From NCBI GenBank assembly GCA_028752905.1, contig JAQNBH010000012.1:26669816-26733815 (forward strand): 64,000 nt of DNA. The letters are read 5' to 3'. Shown here piece by piece: positions 48,950 to 59,607 of this stretch (position 1 is the stretch's first letter; each line of letters opens with the position of its first letter). Under the pieces are notes generated by a model. The model was not told the DNA's origin. It searched no databases and was given only the letters and a program-made list of their open reading frames with translations. The stretch is from Cladorhizidae sp. MBARI D1340-BT2 (lineage: Eukaryota; Porifera; Demospongiae; Poecilosclerida; Cladorhizidae). A program made the position numbers and the translations under genes.

Positions 48950-49490
48950 TCTGTTACATGAGCCACATTAAGAAGGAGAGTCCCATGTCACGAGTCACAG
49001 TAAGAAAATACTGAATACCTGAGCTACACCAATAAAGACGAGCAGGTACTGTTTGCTGGAAGGTATAGGTTCCTGTGCAGCTCCACTCAAAATAAGAGCT
49101 TCAATAAATAGTAGGATCAGCCAGAAAGAGAATGTTCAAGATGGTACTGGCGATTTTCAGCAATTTTTTTTTTAAGTGGAAGTTGTAAACTCTTGCAACC
49201 AAAACTTATGTAATAGTAAGTATTCCCGTAGTCCTAGCCCTGTTGCTAGACTCCCCTAGCCTCAGCCCCAACATTAGACACACCATACCTCTAGTCACAG
49301 CCCTGGCCTTACACCGTAGTTCTACACCAGCCCAAACATCAGACATTCCCATATCCATATCTCAAATCCCACAGCCAGCTAGTCCAGCCCCACATCTAGC
49401 CCTAGATAACTGTACACACAAAGACCCCCACACCGCATATTTCCATACTCTTAGGCGGACATTTTAACACTGCACATTTCTTTTACATGT
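48950..49490. repeat. Conserved unit block R, copy e
   Basis: Fifth copy. From about 49020 to 49480 it is almost base-for-base identical to 52500-52965, indicating a recent duplication. Confidence 0.75.
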
Positions 49491-51125
49491 GTCAAATGAA
49501 ATGCATGTGATTCATGATCTGTCAGCCAGTGATGGGTCTAGTTTCACACCATGGTCTTGAGAGTTGAGATTCAGCAGTCGGGCAGCTCCAGGCCTGCATC
49601 AGTCTAATGATGACTGTGCTTATATACTCTAGCATTCAATCAAGTCGATGCATTTACCCAAGCCTAACAGACAACACTTACCCAGCATAACCAATAATTT
49701 ACACTCTCCCACATGTTAATCCATGGGACGTCTCACCTCACACATATACTGGTAATAACAGTACATACACTTGTGGTATTTGTAGTCAGACTCATTACCA
49801 TATTTGGTTATTGTACAACCACGGCTGATGAACCTATTTAAGTGAACCGCTGTGGTTTGAGATGGAGAACTCGTCAACAGGATTCTGTTCTGTTCCACCT
49901 GGTCATCTTCATATATGATTCAGTTGTAGTTTAATATATTCTTAGTATTTTTGCACCTTGTTTCTCTAATTATTTCTCTAATTAATATTTAAGCTATAAT
50001 CAGAGAACTCTATTGTAGCTTAATGACAACTAGCAGTTAGCTGTAGACTCTGGTAGAGAAAGAATTGCAAAACCCTAAGAAATATTGACAAGTTAACCGA
50101 ATGAACCTCGACCATTGATTAGACCATACAGCCAGAGCCTACATATTAGTCAAGATTAGCATGCGTTTGATCCGACTAGAAGGACTGGACCTCCGCATAG
50201 CGTGAGCAGATACCAGAGTCAGACAGAGCAACAGACCAGACCAGCTGCACCAAATAGAAATATTGCCAGCTGTTGTTGGTATTGACTATTTGAATTGTCA
50301 TTACAAAGATTTATTGTTGTTGGCTACACCAGTTATAGGTTTGTTTGTTAGCAGCCAAGTATCCTAAAAGGAAATTATATCTTTGTCGTCCCACCTGCCA
50401 TCACTCACATGATTACCTGGTACAGGGCAAACTGAATGCAAGTTAGACACCGTAGCGTCAAATTCTGTGGTTACCAAGACTGCACTACCAGAAGGCTATT
50501 TGGCGGGAGAATGGGTGACTGGTCCACACAAGGAATTTGACTTAGCAAACATAAACATTGACATGGTGGGAGACTGCAAAACTTCAAGGAGCTGTGGCTG
50601 ATAGCATCACTGCTGATGTTCTACTGGGTCAAGATGATCCCTTCCTAAACCACTTACTTGAGCCATTAGTGAAAGAGAGACTGACGGTTTAAACACAAGC
50701 TATGTTGGTACAGACCAGACAAGCTGCAGAGCAAGAGCAACAACACTTGCAGGCTGATGAGATAGCTACAGTGAACTCACACACAGTGGGAGGAGTTAGT
50801 TGGAAATGACAGCGATATTTTGGTTGGCCTGGATCAGAAACCCAGATAAAGCAAATGACAAAAATGAAAAGATGCTTAAGGCTTTGTCTCTATCCCATCT
50901 GTCATTCCTGAGATGAACACCTCCTTAAATTAGATGAGAACACACCCTCTCAACCAGATAAGACTGCACTCACTTGACCAGATGGGAATACACCTCTCAA
51001 CCAGAGGATAGCGCATACTCTCAAATATATGAGAACACGCTCTCTCAACCAGATGAGAACACAACCTCTAAAATAGGTGTTGATGAACACGGTTGCCCAG
51101 ACTTTAGTGCTGGGCTACAGAACAA
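49490..51125 (+). mobile_element. LTR plus protease-region fragment, copy d
   Basis: The most complete LTR-like segment (about 49660-49925, with TATTTAAGTG and TTGAGATGGAGAACTCGTC shared with 18843-19215). After about 400 bp it is followed by a protease-region fragment (about 50380-50690) and the downstream spacer with GATGAGAACACACCCTCTCA-type repeats. Integrase and RT are absent; the sequence runs straight into block C-less cassette 6. Confidence 0.6.
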
Positions 51126-51225
51126 CTCATACTTGTACATGTATACTAAAAAGAAGACTGTGCTCATGTAGACTAAGGGTGAGCACCCTTTACCACTTAA
51201 AATATACACAACCAGCTAGACCAAC

Positions 51226-52158
51226 CTTTGCTGCTTAAGATGGAAATAATCTCGTCAGCACATCCCCCAAAATCCTCTTGAACACATACGCGAAGAAGAT
51301 TCCTGTAAGTCTTTGGATAACCAGCTTTATATCTCCAACACTCCAGAAGAGCCCACCTGTAAATAGTGTGCATCTATAAAACCACATCCACAATTCATGC
51401 ATTATAGTACCTTTGTAGATCAGGACTGTATGTGGCCATTATGTGCTGCACCTCTGACAAGTTCAGTCCTAGCAGATATGCATAATGTACAACCAGTCTT
51501 GCAGAAATTCGACGTAGGTCCACACCAGACATTATCACATCATCTACGTAACCGCGGTTGCACTTGGGAACTTTGGCCAGCAGTTCGTCGTATTTCTACA
51601 ATAATAAAAATAACAACAGAAACAACTAATTTAGCATGAAGATCATGGCTTCATAGAGACATTTTAGTTGCCAGGAAGAGTGGGGATGAGTGTCGAGCCT
51701 GGAATTGTTCATAGCTACATGGACCCATTAGCCTGATTTTTGATTAGATGAAGTTTATTAAGTTAAGTCTTTGAAATAGATAAGTAACACTAACCTGGCT
51801 AGGCTCAGGTGAATCACAATTGAAGGACTTGAACTGACTTTAGAAGGTTTTAGTGCAACTTTGACATATTCAAAGAGTAAAATCTTGGGAATGTATTATA
51901 CATGTTGTCTACTTAATTGCAAAGTTCATTAACTGCAATTGTAACATTAGCTGCAAAACAAATAGTGAATGCATACAATATACCTATTATGACATCACAA
52001 TTTTTTAAAATCCTTGTGGTGTAGGTGGGAGGTGGGGTAATCCCTGATCCCCTGACTCCCTGTGAAACCATGACAGCCGGTTTTGCTAACCTTTGCCTTG
52101 ATGCTACTTGAGAATGCAGTGATGGCAGCTGCTTCTTCATCAGTTCTTCCAGTAACAT
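51226..52158 (-). CDS. Death-domain exon cassette, copy 6
   Basis: Exons 52091-52158 (68 nt), 51411-51595 (185 nt) and 51226-51356 (131 nt); same phases and splice ends as the others. The Death domain reads LLAKVPKCNRGYVDDVIM, SGVDLRRISARLVVHYAYLL, GLNLSEVQHIMATYSPDLQ, WALLECWRYKAGYPKTYR and LLRVCVQEDFGGCADEI. It is the most 5' cassette on the minus strand in this window and no exon upstream of it is recognised. The middle exon lacks three codons relative to copy 2 in the ARLYHLEDKAY region. Confidence 0.63.
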
Positions 52159-52433
52159 CTGCAGCAACAACAGCTAGTCAATGAGTGGATTATTTGTGTG
52201 AGTGCATCAATGGAAGGTTTTATTTACACTACTACTAAACATACCAAGCAAGTGTATGTCCACAAGTGAACCATAAACTCTGGTTGTCTATCACCACTTC
52301 TAACCAAACCAGCAAGAAAACCAGTGCTTAACAACAACTATGCTCTTACTAAACAAATAATGAACACACATTGAATCTTCTACCATGTAAATGAATTCCT
52401 TGAATTATTTATTAGACAGGAGCAGAGAGCTAT

Positions 52434-52970
52434 ACTTCTGTTACATGAGCCACATGAAGAAGGAGAGTCCCATGTCATGAGTCACAGTAAGAAAATACTG
52501 AATACCTGAGCTACACCAATAAAGACGAGCAGGTACTGTTTGCTGGAAGGTATAGGTTCCTGTGCAGCTCCACTCAAAATAAGAGCTTCAATAAATAGTA
52601 GGATCAGCCAGAAAGAGAATGTTCAAGATGGTACTGGCGATTTTCAGCAATTTTTTTTTGAAGTGGAAGTTGTAAACTCTTGCAACCAAAACTTATGTAA
52701 TAGTAAATATTCCCGTAGTCCTAGCCCTGTTGCTAGACTCCCCTAGCCTCAGCCCCAACATTAGACCCACCATACCTCTAGTCACAGCCCTGGCCTTACA
52801 CCGTAGTTCTACACCAGCCCAAACATCAGACATTCCCATATCCATATCTCAAATCCCACAGCCAGCTAGTCCAGCCCCACATCTAGCCCTAGATAACTGT
52901 ACACACAAAGATCCCCACACCGCATATTTCCATACTCTTAGGCAGACATTTTAACACTGCATATTTCTTT
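52434..52970. repeat. Conserved unit block R, copy f
   Basis: Sixth copy, only about 3.5 kb after copy e, so unit 5 is a short unit. Confidence 0.75.
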
Positions 52971-53798
52971 TACATGTGTCAAATGAAATGCTTGTGATTC
53001 ATGATCTGTCAGCCAGTGATTGGTATAGTTTCACACCATGGTCTTGAGAGTTGAGATTCAGCAGTCGGGCAGCTCCAGGCCTGCATCAGTCTGGTCCACA
53101 CAAGGAATTTGACTTAGCAGATATAAACATTGACATGGTGGGAGACTGCAAAACTTAAAGGAGCTGTGGCTGATGGCATCACTGCTGATGTTCTACTGGG
53201 TCAAGATGATCCCTTCCTAAATCACTTACTTGAGCCATTAGTGAAAGAGAGACTGATGGTTTAAACATGGTAGAGACAAGACAAGCTGCAGAGCAAGAGC
53301 AACAACACTTGCAGGCTGATGAGATAGCTACAGTGAACTCAGGAGGATTACTCACACCATGGGAGGAGTTAGTTGGAAATGACAGCGATATTTTGGTTAA
53401 CCTGGATCAGAAACTCAGATAAAGCAAATGACAAAAATGAAAAGATGCTTAAGGCTTTGTCTCTATCCCATCTGTCATTCCTGAGATGAACACATCCTCT
53501 AAATTAGATGAGAACACACCCTCGCAACCAGATAAGACTGCACTCACTCGACCAGATGAGAATACACCTCTCAACCAGAGGATAGCGCATACTCTCAAAT
53601 ATATGAGAACACGCCCTCTCAACCAGATGAGAACACAACCTCTAAATTAGGTGTTGATGAACACGGTTGCCAGACTTTAGTGCTGAGCTACAGAACAACT
53701 CATACTTGCACAAAGAGTGAGAATCGCTGAACCAGGGGAACTCTGATTTGTTTTGTGAGGTTGGATTGTTGTTTAGATGTCGACACGACAAGTTAGAC
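52971..53798 (+). mobile_element. Ty3/gypsy fragment, copy e, truncated by hAT
   Basis: A short LTR-flank piece (52971-53095) is joined directly to the protease-region sequence (GGTCCACACAAGGAATTTGA) and spacer. It stops within the integrase start (CGACACGACAAGTTAGAC) where the hAT end begins at 53799. Confidence 0.65.
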
Positions 53799-53963
53799 CA
53801 GGGGTGTATTTAGGGGGGGGCGGGGGGGGGCATTCGCCCCCCCTTGTATCATTCTCGCCCCCCCCCCTTGAAATTAGAGATATATTTTTTAATAATGTCA
53901 AGAAAGGTGTAATACAAGAAAGGTGTAATAAGCTTATGATATCAGGTTCAAATGATAGGAATG

Positions 53964-56150
53964 TCAAACTGAGGTTCTTCTTGGTTTTCTCTGCCATACG
54001 TCCACAATCTCTTCAAGGTCGCTCTCAGAGAGTACTTCTGGTGCCTCTATAGCAATCCTCATAAGGTGAGAAAGGCTGCAGTCACTTAGAGAATTACGCA
54101 AACGAGTCTTGATCATCTTCATCTGTGAGAAGCTTCTCTCCACAGAAGCAGTAGAAACTGGAATCGATAAGCAGATGGAGGCAATCTTGTGCAAATTGGG
54201 AAACATGGCCTTGAGCATGTCGTTTGAAACAAGTTCTTTCAGCTGTGATGCAGTAGTATCCCGTGGTTGCTTGACTAACAGCTGGCGGAATGTTTTCCAC
54301 TCTGTAAGTATTTCAGTGGAAATCATGGCTGTCTTCACTGTTTCTTCTCCATCCAATGTTTCTGCATCTCTATCTTCTCCGTAGTGAGCAATCAGTTTCT
54401 CAACAGACGTGTCTCCATAAGTGGGAAAAGATACTGAATCTGGTTTTGGAACTTTCCGTGGATCGAATATAGACAATGCTGATACAACAGCGTTGGATGA
54501 AGAAAATCGGCTTGTTATGTTGGCCTTTAAATCAGCAACAAAAGGCTTACCAACAACATTCTGGAACGAAAGTATTTTATCAGCGTCAATAGACACCTTT
54601 GTAGATGACTTCAAGTCTTCAACGTTTTCAAGAAGCTCCAACACCCAGTTCGCTCCAGGCAAAACTGCATCATCCAAGGATTTAACAGTAGCATCAACAA
54701 GGAATGATATCAACGAGAGGTCAAGCTGCTCTGCCTGAAGTGCTTTGCTGAGCTTGGCTACTTGTGGTAGAGTGAAATCAAGCAAATATATAGCTGCAAT
54801 CGTAGACAATTTGCAGAGGGCACCATGGATTCCAAGAGCTTCTGGCTCGTGGGACGTCTCGTAGATGTTCCCAATGGTGATTACAATTGCAGAATAACTT
54901 GCTTTGACAGCTTTGACACACCTTTCATGTGCCAGCCAGCGTGTGTCAGATGGCTTGATCACTTTCATTTCTGGAAGTTCAAGAACGTGCTGTACCTCCT
55001 TCAGACACTCTGCTCGCTTGGGGGAATTGCGAAAATGCTTCCAAAAAGTAGTCAATGTTCTGTAAACATGAGCAATTCCAGGAGTTTTATTGGCAGCTTG
55101 CACACAAGCCAACTGCAGTAAGTGACAGTGGCAGTGTATAAACAGAGCGTGAGGAGTATGTTTCTTGATACGTGCCTGAACCCCGGTCTTTCGTCCAGAA
55201 AAAGTTGCAGCTCCATCAAATCCCAATCCAACTATTCTTCCGACTTGTAGACCTTTCTTCTTTAAACAATCGATGAGATTAGAATAGATGGTCTCTGCAT
55301 CAGCCTTCTTCAATGGAATAAGCTCCAGAAAGCACTCTACTGGTACACCATCTTCCTCCCAGCGGCAAAACACAGACAATTCTTCTACGTTGGTGACATC
55401 TGTGCACTCATCTGCCATGAGGCTGTACATAGGTGCCTTTTGAAGTCGCTTCAGAATCGACTCCTCCACCCATGTCCCCAATGATTCGATGAATTCAACC
55501 ACAGCCACTCTTGATGTGTACACAGCATTTCTTGGTGCAGTTTCTAAGAATTGCTTCAAATGTTGGCTGCCACATCGAACCACCACGTCAACCAGCTTCT
55601 CAAATTTTGTCGAATGTGCAACTTGTTCTTTCGTAAGAAAATGAGTGAGTAGGATCAGGCACTTCACTGCAGCTCTGTTCTGAGCTCTTTTGCGAGCTAA
55701 AACATTCTGGAGTTGCTGTACAACTGTTCCACCTTTGGCTGCTCCTTTAGCTGCAAAAAGAGCTCGAGTTGCATGGATATGGAAGTCACTTCTCGCATGA
55801 GCTTTCATTTTTTCAACAGCTTTCTTCCAATTTCTGCAAGGTTGTGTGACCCACACTCCTCCAGTACGCTGCAGACCAGATTGCTTGCAAACCTTGCAAA
55901 AGGCACCATCGCTATCCTCGTCATAATAGAGCCAACTGAAATCTTTCTCCCAGCTCTTAGAGTATTTTCTCTTCGTGGATACAGAAGAGCGGTGTTTGTT
56001 TTGCTTGCTTTTCTTTGAAGGTGGAGGACCAAGGCTAGGACTAGATGCCTCGACATGCTCAGAACTATCTGTTCTGCTATCTTCGCTATCGCTGCTATTA
56101 GCATGAGAAGAGGCTTGAGAAGTACTTGCAAAGTATGAGCGAATATCCAT
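53964..56150 (-). CDS. hAT transposase, intact 728-codon frame
   Basis: Likely catalyses cut-and-paste transposition of its element in the nucleus. Ser-rich N-terminus with a basic patch (residues about 44-66), then a BED/TTF-like zinc finger (C85, C88, C105, H118, H124). Catalytic blocks follow: D247 or D251 in MADECTD, D312 in GLGFDGAATFSGRKTG with the IHCHCHLLQLA motif (339-349), a KPSDTRWLAHERC segment (399-411), and E671 in STASVERSFSQMKMIKTRLR within the C-terminal hATC dimerisation region. Length and block order fit complete hAT transposases. The start at 56150 is the first Met of the frame and begins MDIRSYF, like other members. No stop or frameshift is seen, in contrast to the copies at 2.3, 10.5 and 38 kb. 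It could be active, or recently domesticated. Confidence 0.88.
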   Translation of the reverse strand: MDIRSYFASTSQASSHANSSDSEDSRTDSSEHVEASSPSLGPPPSKKSKQNKHRSSVSTKRKYSKSWEKDFSWLYYDEDSDGAFCKVCKQSGLQRTGGVWVTQPCRNWKKAVEKMKAHARSDFHIHATRALFAAKGAAKGGTVVQQLQNVLARKRAQNRAAVKCLILLTHFLTKEQVAHSTKFEKLVDVVVRCGSQHLKQFLETAPRNAVYTSRVAVVEFIESLGTWVEESILKRLQKAPMYSLMADECTDVTNVEELSVFCRWEEDGVPVECFLELIPLKKADAETIYSNLIDCLKKKGLQVGRIVGLGFDGAATFSGRKTGVQARIKKHTPHALFIHCHCHLLQLACVQAANKTPGIAHVYRTLTTFWKHFRNSPKRAECLKEVQHVLELPEMKVIKPSDTRWLAHERCVKAVKASYSAIVITIGNIYETSHEPEALGIHGALCKLSTIAAIYLLDFTLPQVAKLSKALQAEQLDLSLISFLVDATVKSLDDAVLPGANWVLELLENVEDLKSSTKVSIDADKILSFQNVVGKPFVADLKANITSRFSSSNAVVSALSIFDPRKVPKPDSVSFPTYGDTSVEKLIAHYGEDRDAETLDGEETVKTAMISTEILTEWKTFRQLLVKQPRDTTASQLKELVSNDMLKAMFPNLHKIASICLSIPVSTASVERSFSQMKMIKTRLRNSLSDCSLSHLMRIAIEAPEVLSESDLEEIVDVWQRKPRRTSV

Positions 56151-56192
56151 ATTAATATGAAGAGAAATCAGCTAGTAAGGTTTCTTTTATAG

Positions 56193-56570
56193 AGACTTTA
56201 AGACCATGACATAATGGACTGAGTTAAAAATACTGAGAGAGAGTGGGAAAGAAGGAGGGAACTGAAGAAGTGACAAACCTACAAAGGAGAACACGTGGTG
56301 GTGTGTGATGACTTTAAGACCATGACATAATTGACTGAGTTAAAAATACTGAGAGAGAGTGGGAAAGAAGGAGGGAACTGAAGAAGTGACAAACCTACAA
56401 AGGAGAACACGTGGTGGCGTGTGATGACATCATGTCTAAGATTAGACTTGAAGACCATGACATAATGGACTGAGTTAAAAATACTGAGAGAGAGGGAGTG
56501 GGAAAGAAGGAGAAACAAAAGAAGTGACAAACCTACAAAGGAGAGCACGTGGTGGTGTGTGATGTCATCG
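56193..56570. repeat. Three tandem copies of a 117-135 bp unit
   Basis: Units start at 56193, 56310 and 56445, each with GACTTTAAGACCATGACATA or a close variant and ending near CACGTGGTGGTGTGTGATG. They lie just upstream of the transposase start, so they could carry promoter or subterminal binding sites. This is inferred from position only. Confidence 0.85.
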
Positions 56571-57110
56571 TGTCATGACACATGCTCTCCTTTTTCCAAG
56601 CAGCTACAATATCATGAGAAATATATACAGTCTAGCCATAGTTCGGTATAGCATAATGCCATTGGTAGTCAGTCAAAATAGCTATCCTCAGACATTGTAA
56701 AAGCAAAAAAATATATGGGGGGATCTTCCCCCCAGACCCCCCTTTTACGACTTATGAACATGTTAAGAAAATATTAACAAAAATTAGGGCACCAAGTGAC
56801 CAACCATTTCCACCCCCCACCCCCCCCCCCCCCACCCCTAGAGAACTAGAGAAAAATTGTGTATGAAACCTGTTGTCCATGATTTTGTAAGAAAATGCAT
56901 GGAATGCAACATAATTCGATTTCACAAAAGCCCACCTCCATTATACGAGTGACAAGTGACTATATCTAATCTATATATGCTGATTGCCGTAGCATGCAAC
57001 TTCAGCAAATATTTAAGATGGAATGTTGTACTAAAGATTTTAGAAAAAGTGCATGCCATCATAAGTAGCAGCTATATATACAGTTAGTACTGCAAAAATA
57101 CCTGTGGGTA
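56571..57110. other. hAT 5' spacer, no gene seen
   Basis: Non-coding part of the hAT element with a poly-C run at about 56813-56836 and an internal GGGGGATCTTCCCCCC palindrome near 56720. Confidence 0.5.
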
Positions 57111-57859
57111 AAACACTTTCGTACTCCACGCGGAAGCCCAGGGTGCACGTCCCCTTTCCGCACCATCCAGGCTCTCCGCCCCCCCTTATTTTTCCATATC
57201 TCAAGTTCGCCCCCCCTTGGCAAAATTTCTGTATACAACCCTGGTGTGTCCCCATAGAGCTATTGTCAACCTACTTCAACCTGCCTCAACCCAGTGTGAT
57301 GTTGGTCCAGTGTGTGTCCCCATAGAGATATTGTCAACCTACTTCAACCTGCCTCAATCCAGTGTGGTGTTGGTCCAGTGTGTGGTCCCCATAGAGCTTT
57401 TGTTAACCTACTCAACCTGCCTCAACCCAGTGTGGTGTTGGTCCAGTGTGTGTTCCCATAGAGCTATTGTCAACCTACTTCAACCTGCCTCAACCCAGTG
57501 TGTGTTCCCATAGAGCTATTGTCAACCTACTTCAACCTGCCTCAACCCAGTGTGGTGTTGGTCCAGTGTGTGTTCCCATAGAGCTATTGTCAACCTACAC
57601 TTCAACCTGCCTCAATCCAGTGTGGTGTTGGTCCAGTGTGTGTCCCCATAGAGCTTTTGTTAACCTACTCAACCTGCCTCAACCCAGTGTGGTGTTGGTC
57701 CAGTGTGTGTTCCCATAGAGCTATTGTTAACCTACTTCAACCGGCCTCAACCCAGTGTGATGTTGGTCTAGTGTGTGTTCCCAAAGAGCTATTGTTAACC
57801 TACTTCAACCTGCCTCAACCCAGTGTGGTGTTGGTCCAGTGTGTGTTCCCATAGAGCTA

Positions 57860-58610
57860 CAGTAGGAAGTCAGTTATCCGAACACCTTGGGACCGAGGGT
57901 GTTCGGATAACTGAAATGTTCGGATAACTGGTCACACAAAATAAATTTAGCGATACGGGATATTATGACATTTTACTACACATAATCAATAAAAGTGGAT
58001 GCATATTGTATGTAATCTAACATTTAGAATATCTAGTCTGCAGCTTGAGTAAAGTAATCTGTAACTTTTGTTTGTTTCTTATTTACAAATCTTTTTTTTG
58101 CAGTTTCAATTAGGAGATTATTTAGCACTACAGTTGTGCTCAGTGGGATTCCAGGCTGCTCCTGGACATATGCTAGAACTGTCTCTAGTGCAGTGCAAGC
58201 TTGGGAATGGGACACAGCTGGAAGACTCTCCTCTTCCTCTTCCTCTTCTCTATCACTTTTGTCACCTTCTGTAGCAAGTGCCACAATCTCCTCTTCTGTC
58301 AGTTCATGGTAGCCTGCATCGTTGTAGTCAGCCAAAGGCCAACCGATTCTCTCTTCTGGTGGAATGGCCAAGTTATTGAGAAGAGTGTCAATTTCTGGTG
58401 TTTCCACCTCCTCTTCCTCCCGAAATGATTTGGGCTAGCAGCCTACATTTATGCGCATGAGCACGAGTGCACACTTTTGAAGGAAGGTTAAAAAAAAAAT
58501 TAAAAATTTTTTTTTTTAATAATTAAATGGGTGGTAGGTGTGGCTTCATTTAGCGTTTGGTTGACCGACGTGTGCGGATAACTGACGTTCGGATAACTGA
58601 CTTCCTACTG
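57860..58610 (-). mobile_element. 751-bp pogo/Tigger-like element with TA target duplication
   Basis: Terminal inverted repeats CAGTAGGAAGTCAGTTATCC and their exact complement at the right end; flanking TA at 57858-57859 and 58611-58612. The motif GTTCGGATAACTG is repeated inside both ends. The insertion lies within one minisatellite unit, which is restored on removing the element and one TA. TA duplication and the encoded fragment point to the Tc1/mariner superfamily, pogo branch. Confidence 0.88.
58033..58407 (-). pseudogene. C-terminal remnant of a pogo/Tigger-type transposase
   Basis: A 124-codon frame rich in acidic residues (a run of E near the middle), ending TKVTDYFTQ, like the C-terminal tails of Tigger/jerky-type transposases downstream of the DDE domain. 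The HTH/CENPB and DDE domains are missing, so the element is non-autonomous. Since the Met-to-stop frame is open it might be expressed, but nothing shows this. Confidence 0.6.
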
Positions 58611-58752
58611 TATTGTTAACCTACTCAACCTGCCTCAACCCAGTGTGGTGTTGGTCCAGTGTGTGTTCCCATAGAGCTATTGTTAACCTACTTCAACCGG
58701 CCTCAACCTAGTGTAGTCTGGTGTGTAATGTTGTTGTTGTTGTTGCCTGCAG

Positions 58753-58835
58753 CCCAAGCCTATTGATGTGACTGTGATCACACATCACATGCAACGCTAT
58801 GCTGTCTGGTTCGGAGGAAGCATTTGGCCAGCACG
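58753..58835 (+). CDS. ACTR3: Arp3 (actin-related protein 3) penultimate exon, with a one-base deletion
   Basis: Arp3 is one of the two actin-related subunits that form the template dimer of the Arp2/3 complex, which nucleates branched actin filaments. The exon (acceptor CTGCAG at 58747-58752, donor gtaagg at 58836) encodes [20 protein letters not shown] followed by GGS, which matches the highly conserved C-terminal part of Arp3. After GGAAGC the sequence reads ATTTGGCC where ATGTTGGCC would be needed for the conserved MLAST. One base is missing, making the exon 83 nt instead of 84, and the frame does not enter the last exon correctly. This could be an assembly error or a real lesion. Upstream Arp3 exons were not found in the window. 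Confidence 0.85.
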
Positions 58836-59607
58836 GTAAGGGATCATCAAAAACACAAGCACCCCGAATTATGAGGGGGGGGGGGGGTTTGTGTAAGATT
58901 TTGTGTACTTATAATGTAGACGACGAAAAATTGTAAAAACATGAGACCTGAATCTGGCAGCACTGGCTTTTAATTAAACTCCTCAAAAATAACTCTATAG
59001 TATTTGAAATCAGTAAATAACGTATTCTCTTTATATAGCAAGTTGGTGGTTATTTAAGGATCAGATAGAAATAGATAGATGACCCAATATAGAGTAGTCT
59101 TGTAAATGGTTGGTCGCCAAACATGGATTGATGTGGTCAAAACATCCTCCCACTAATTGCACACACATTTGTTCCACTGGGCTGCTCTATAGTGAAACCA
59201 AAACTATGGTGGTGAGCTCCAGGGAGAAGCAATGCCTTTGATCTGTCATTGTTTTGACTGCACACATGTGGTCCTGTCTGCAAGAACCTTTGCTGGTCAA
59301 ACAAAGCATGTGCTCGTTCCAGTTCATTAAGCAGAGAGGAAATCCAGTCACTATATATCAATTTTCTATTTCCTGTGCAAGTTTAATTACTCCACTTTGT
59401 TTTAGTTGTTTTTTTGTGGTTATTTTATTTTGGGGGCAGAAGCAAATTATTGGTATTTCCTATGCAAGTCATCATAATCAGTGGGGTTGCCGTGTACTTT
59501 ACTCCCAATTATGATCGGTTACGATTTTTTGCACATAAAAAAATTCGATCTCAGTGATGATTATTGAAAAATGTGTTATCGATCATCAATTGATCCCAAA
59601 CCCACCT

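Larger units (their letters stand above)
53799..57243 (-). mobile_element. hAT element with complete transposase
   Basis: Left end CAGGGGTGTATTTAGGGGGG and right end, read inward, CAGGGTTGTATACAG share the start CAGGG-TGTAT; each is followed by G-runs and GGGGGGGCG. Between them lies one transposase frame on the minus strand, three tandem repeats and 0.7 kb of spacer. The flanks (AGTTAGAC on the left, GTGTGTCC on the right) do not show an 8-bp duplication, so the two ends may not derive from a single clean insertion. Confidence 0.72.
57244..58725. repeat. 66-bp minisatellite interrupted by a pogo-like element
   Basis: Unit of 66 bp with GTGTGTCCCCATAGAGCTAT, CAACCTACTTCAACCTGCCT and AGTGTGGTGTTGGTCCA, about 10 copies at 57244-57857 and about 1.5 after 58613. 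Some copies are shortened. As 66 is a multiple of three, the open plus frames of 70-98 codons here are artefacts. It directly precedes the Arp3 exon and would be intronic to that gene. Confidence 0.9.

Noticed and set aside
54109..55121. Plus-strand frames opposite the hAT transposase
   Set aside because: Antisense shadows of the intact 728-codon minus-strand frame.
57217..57854. Plus-strand frames of 70-98 codons
   Set aside because: Produced by the 66-bp minisatellite (22 codons per unit).
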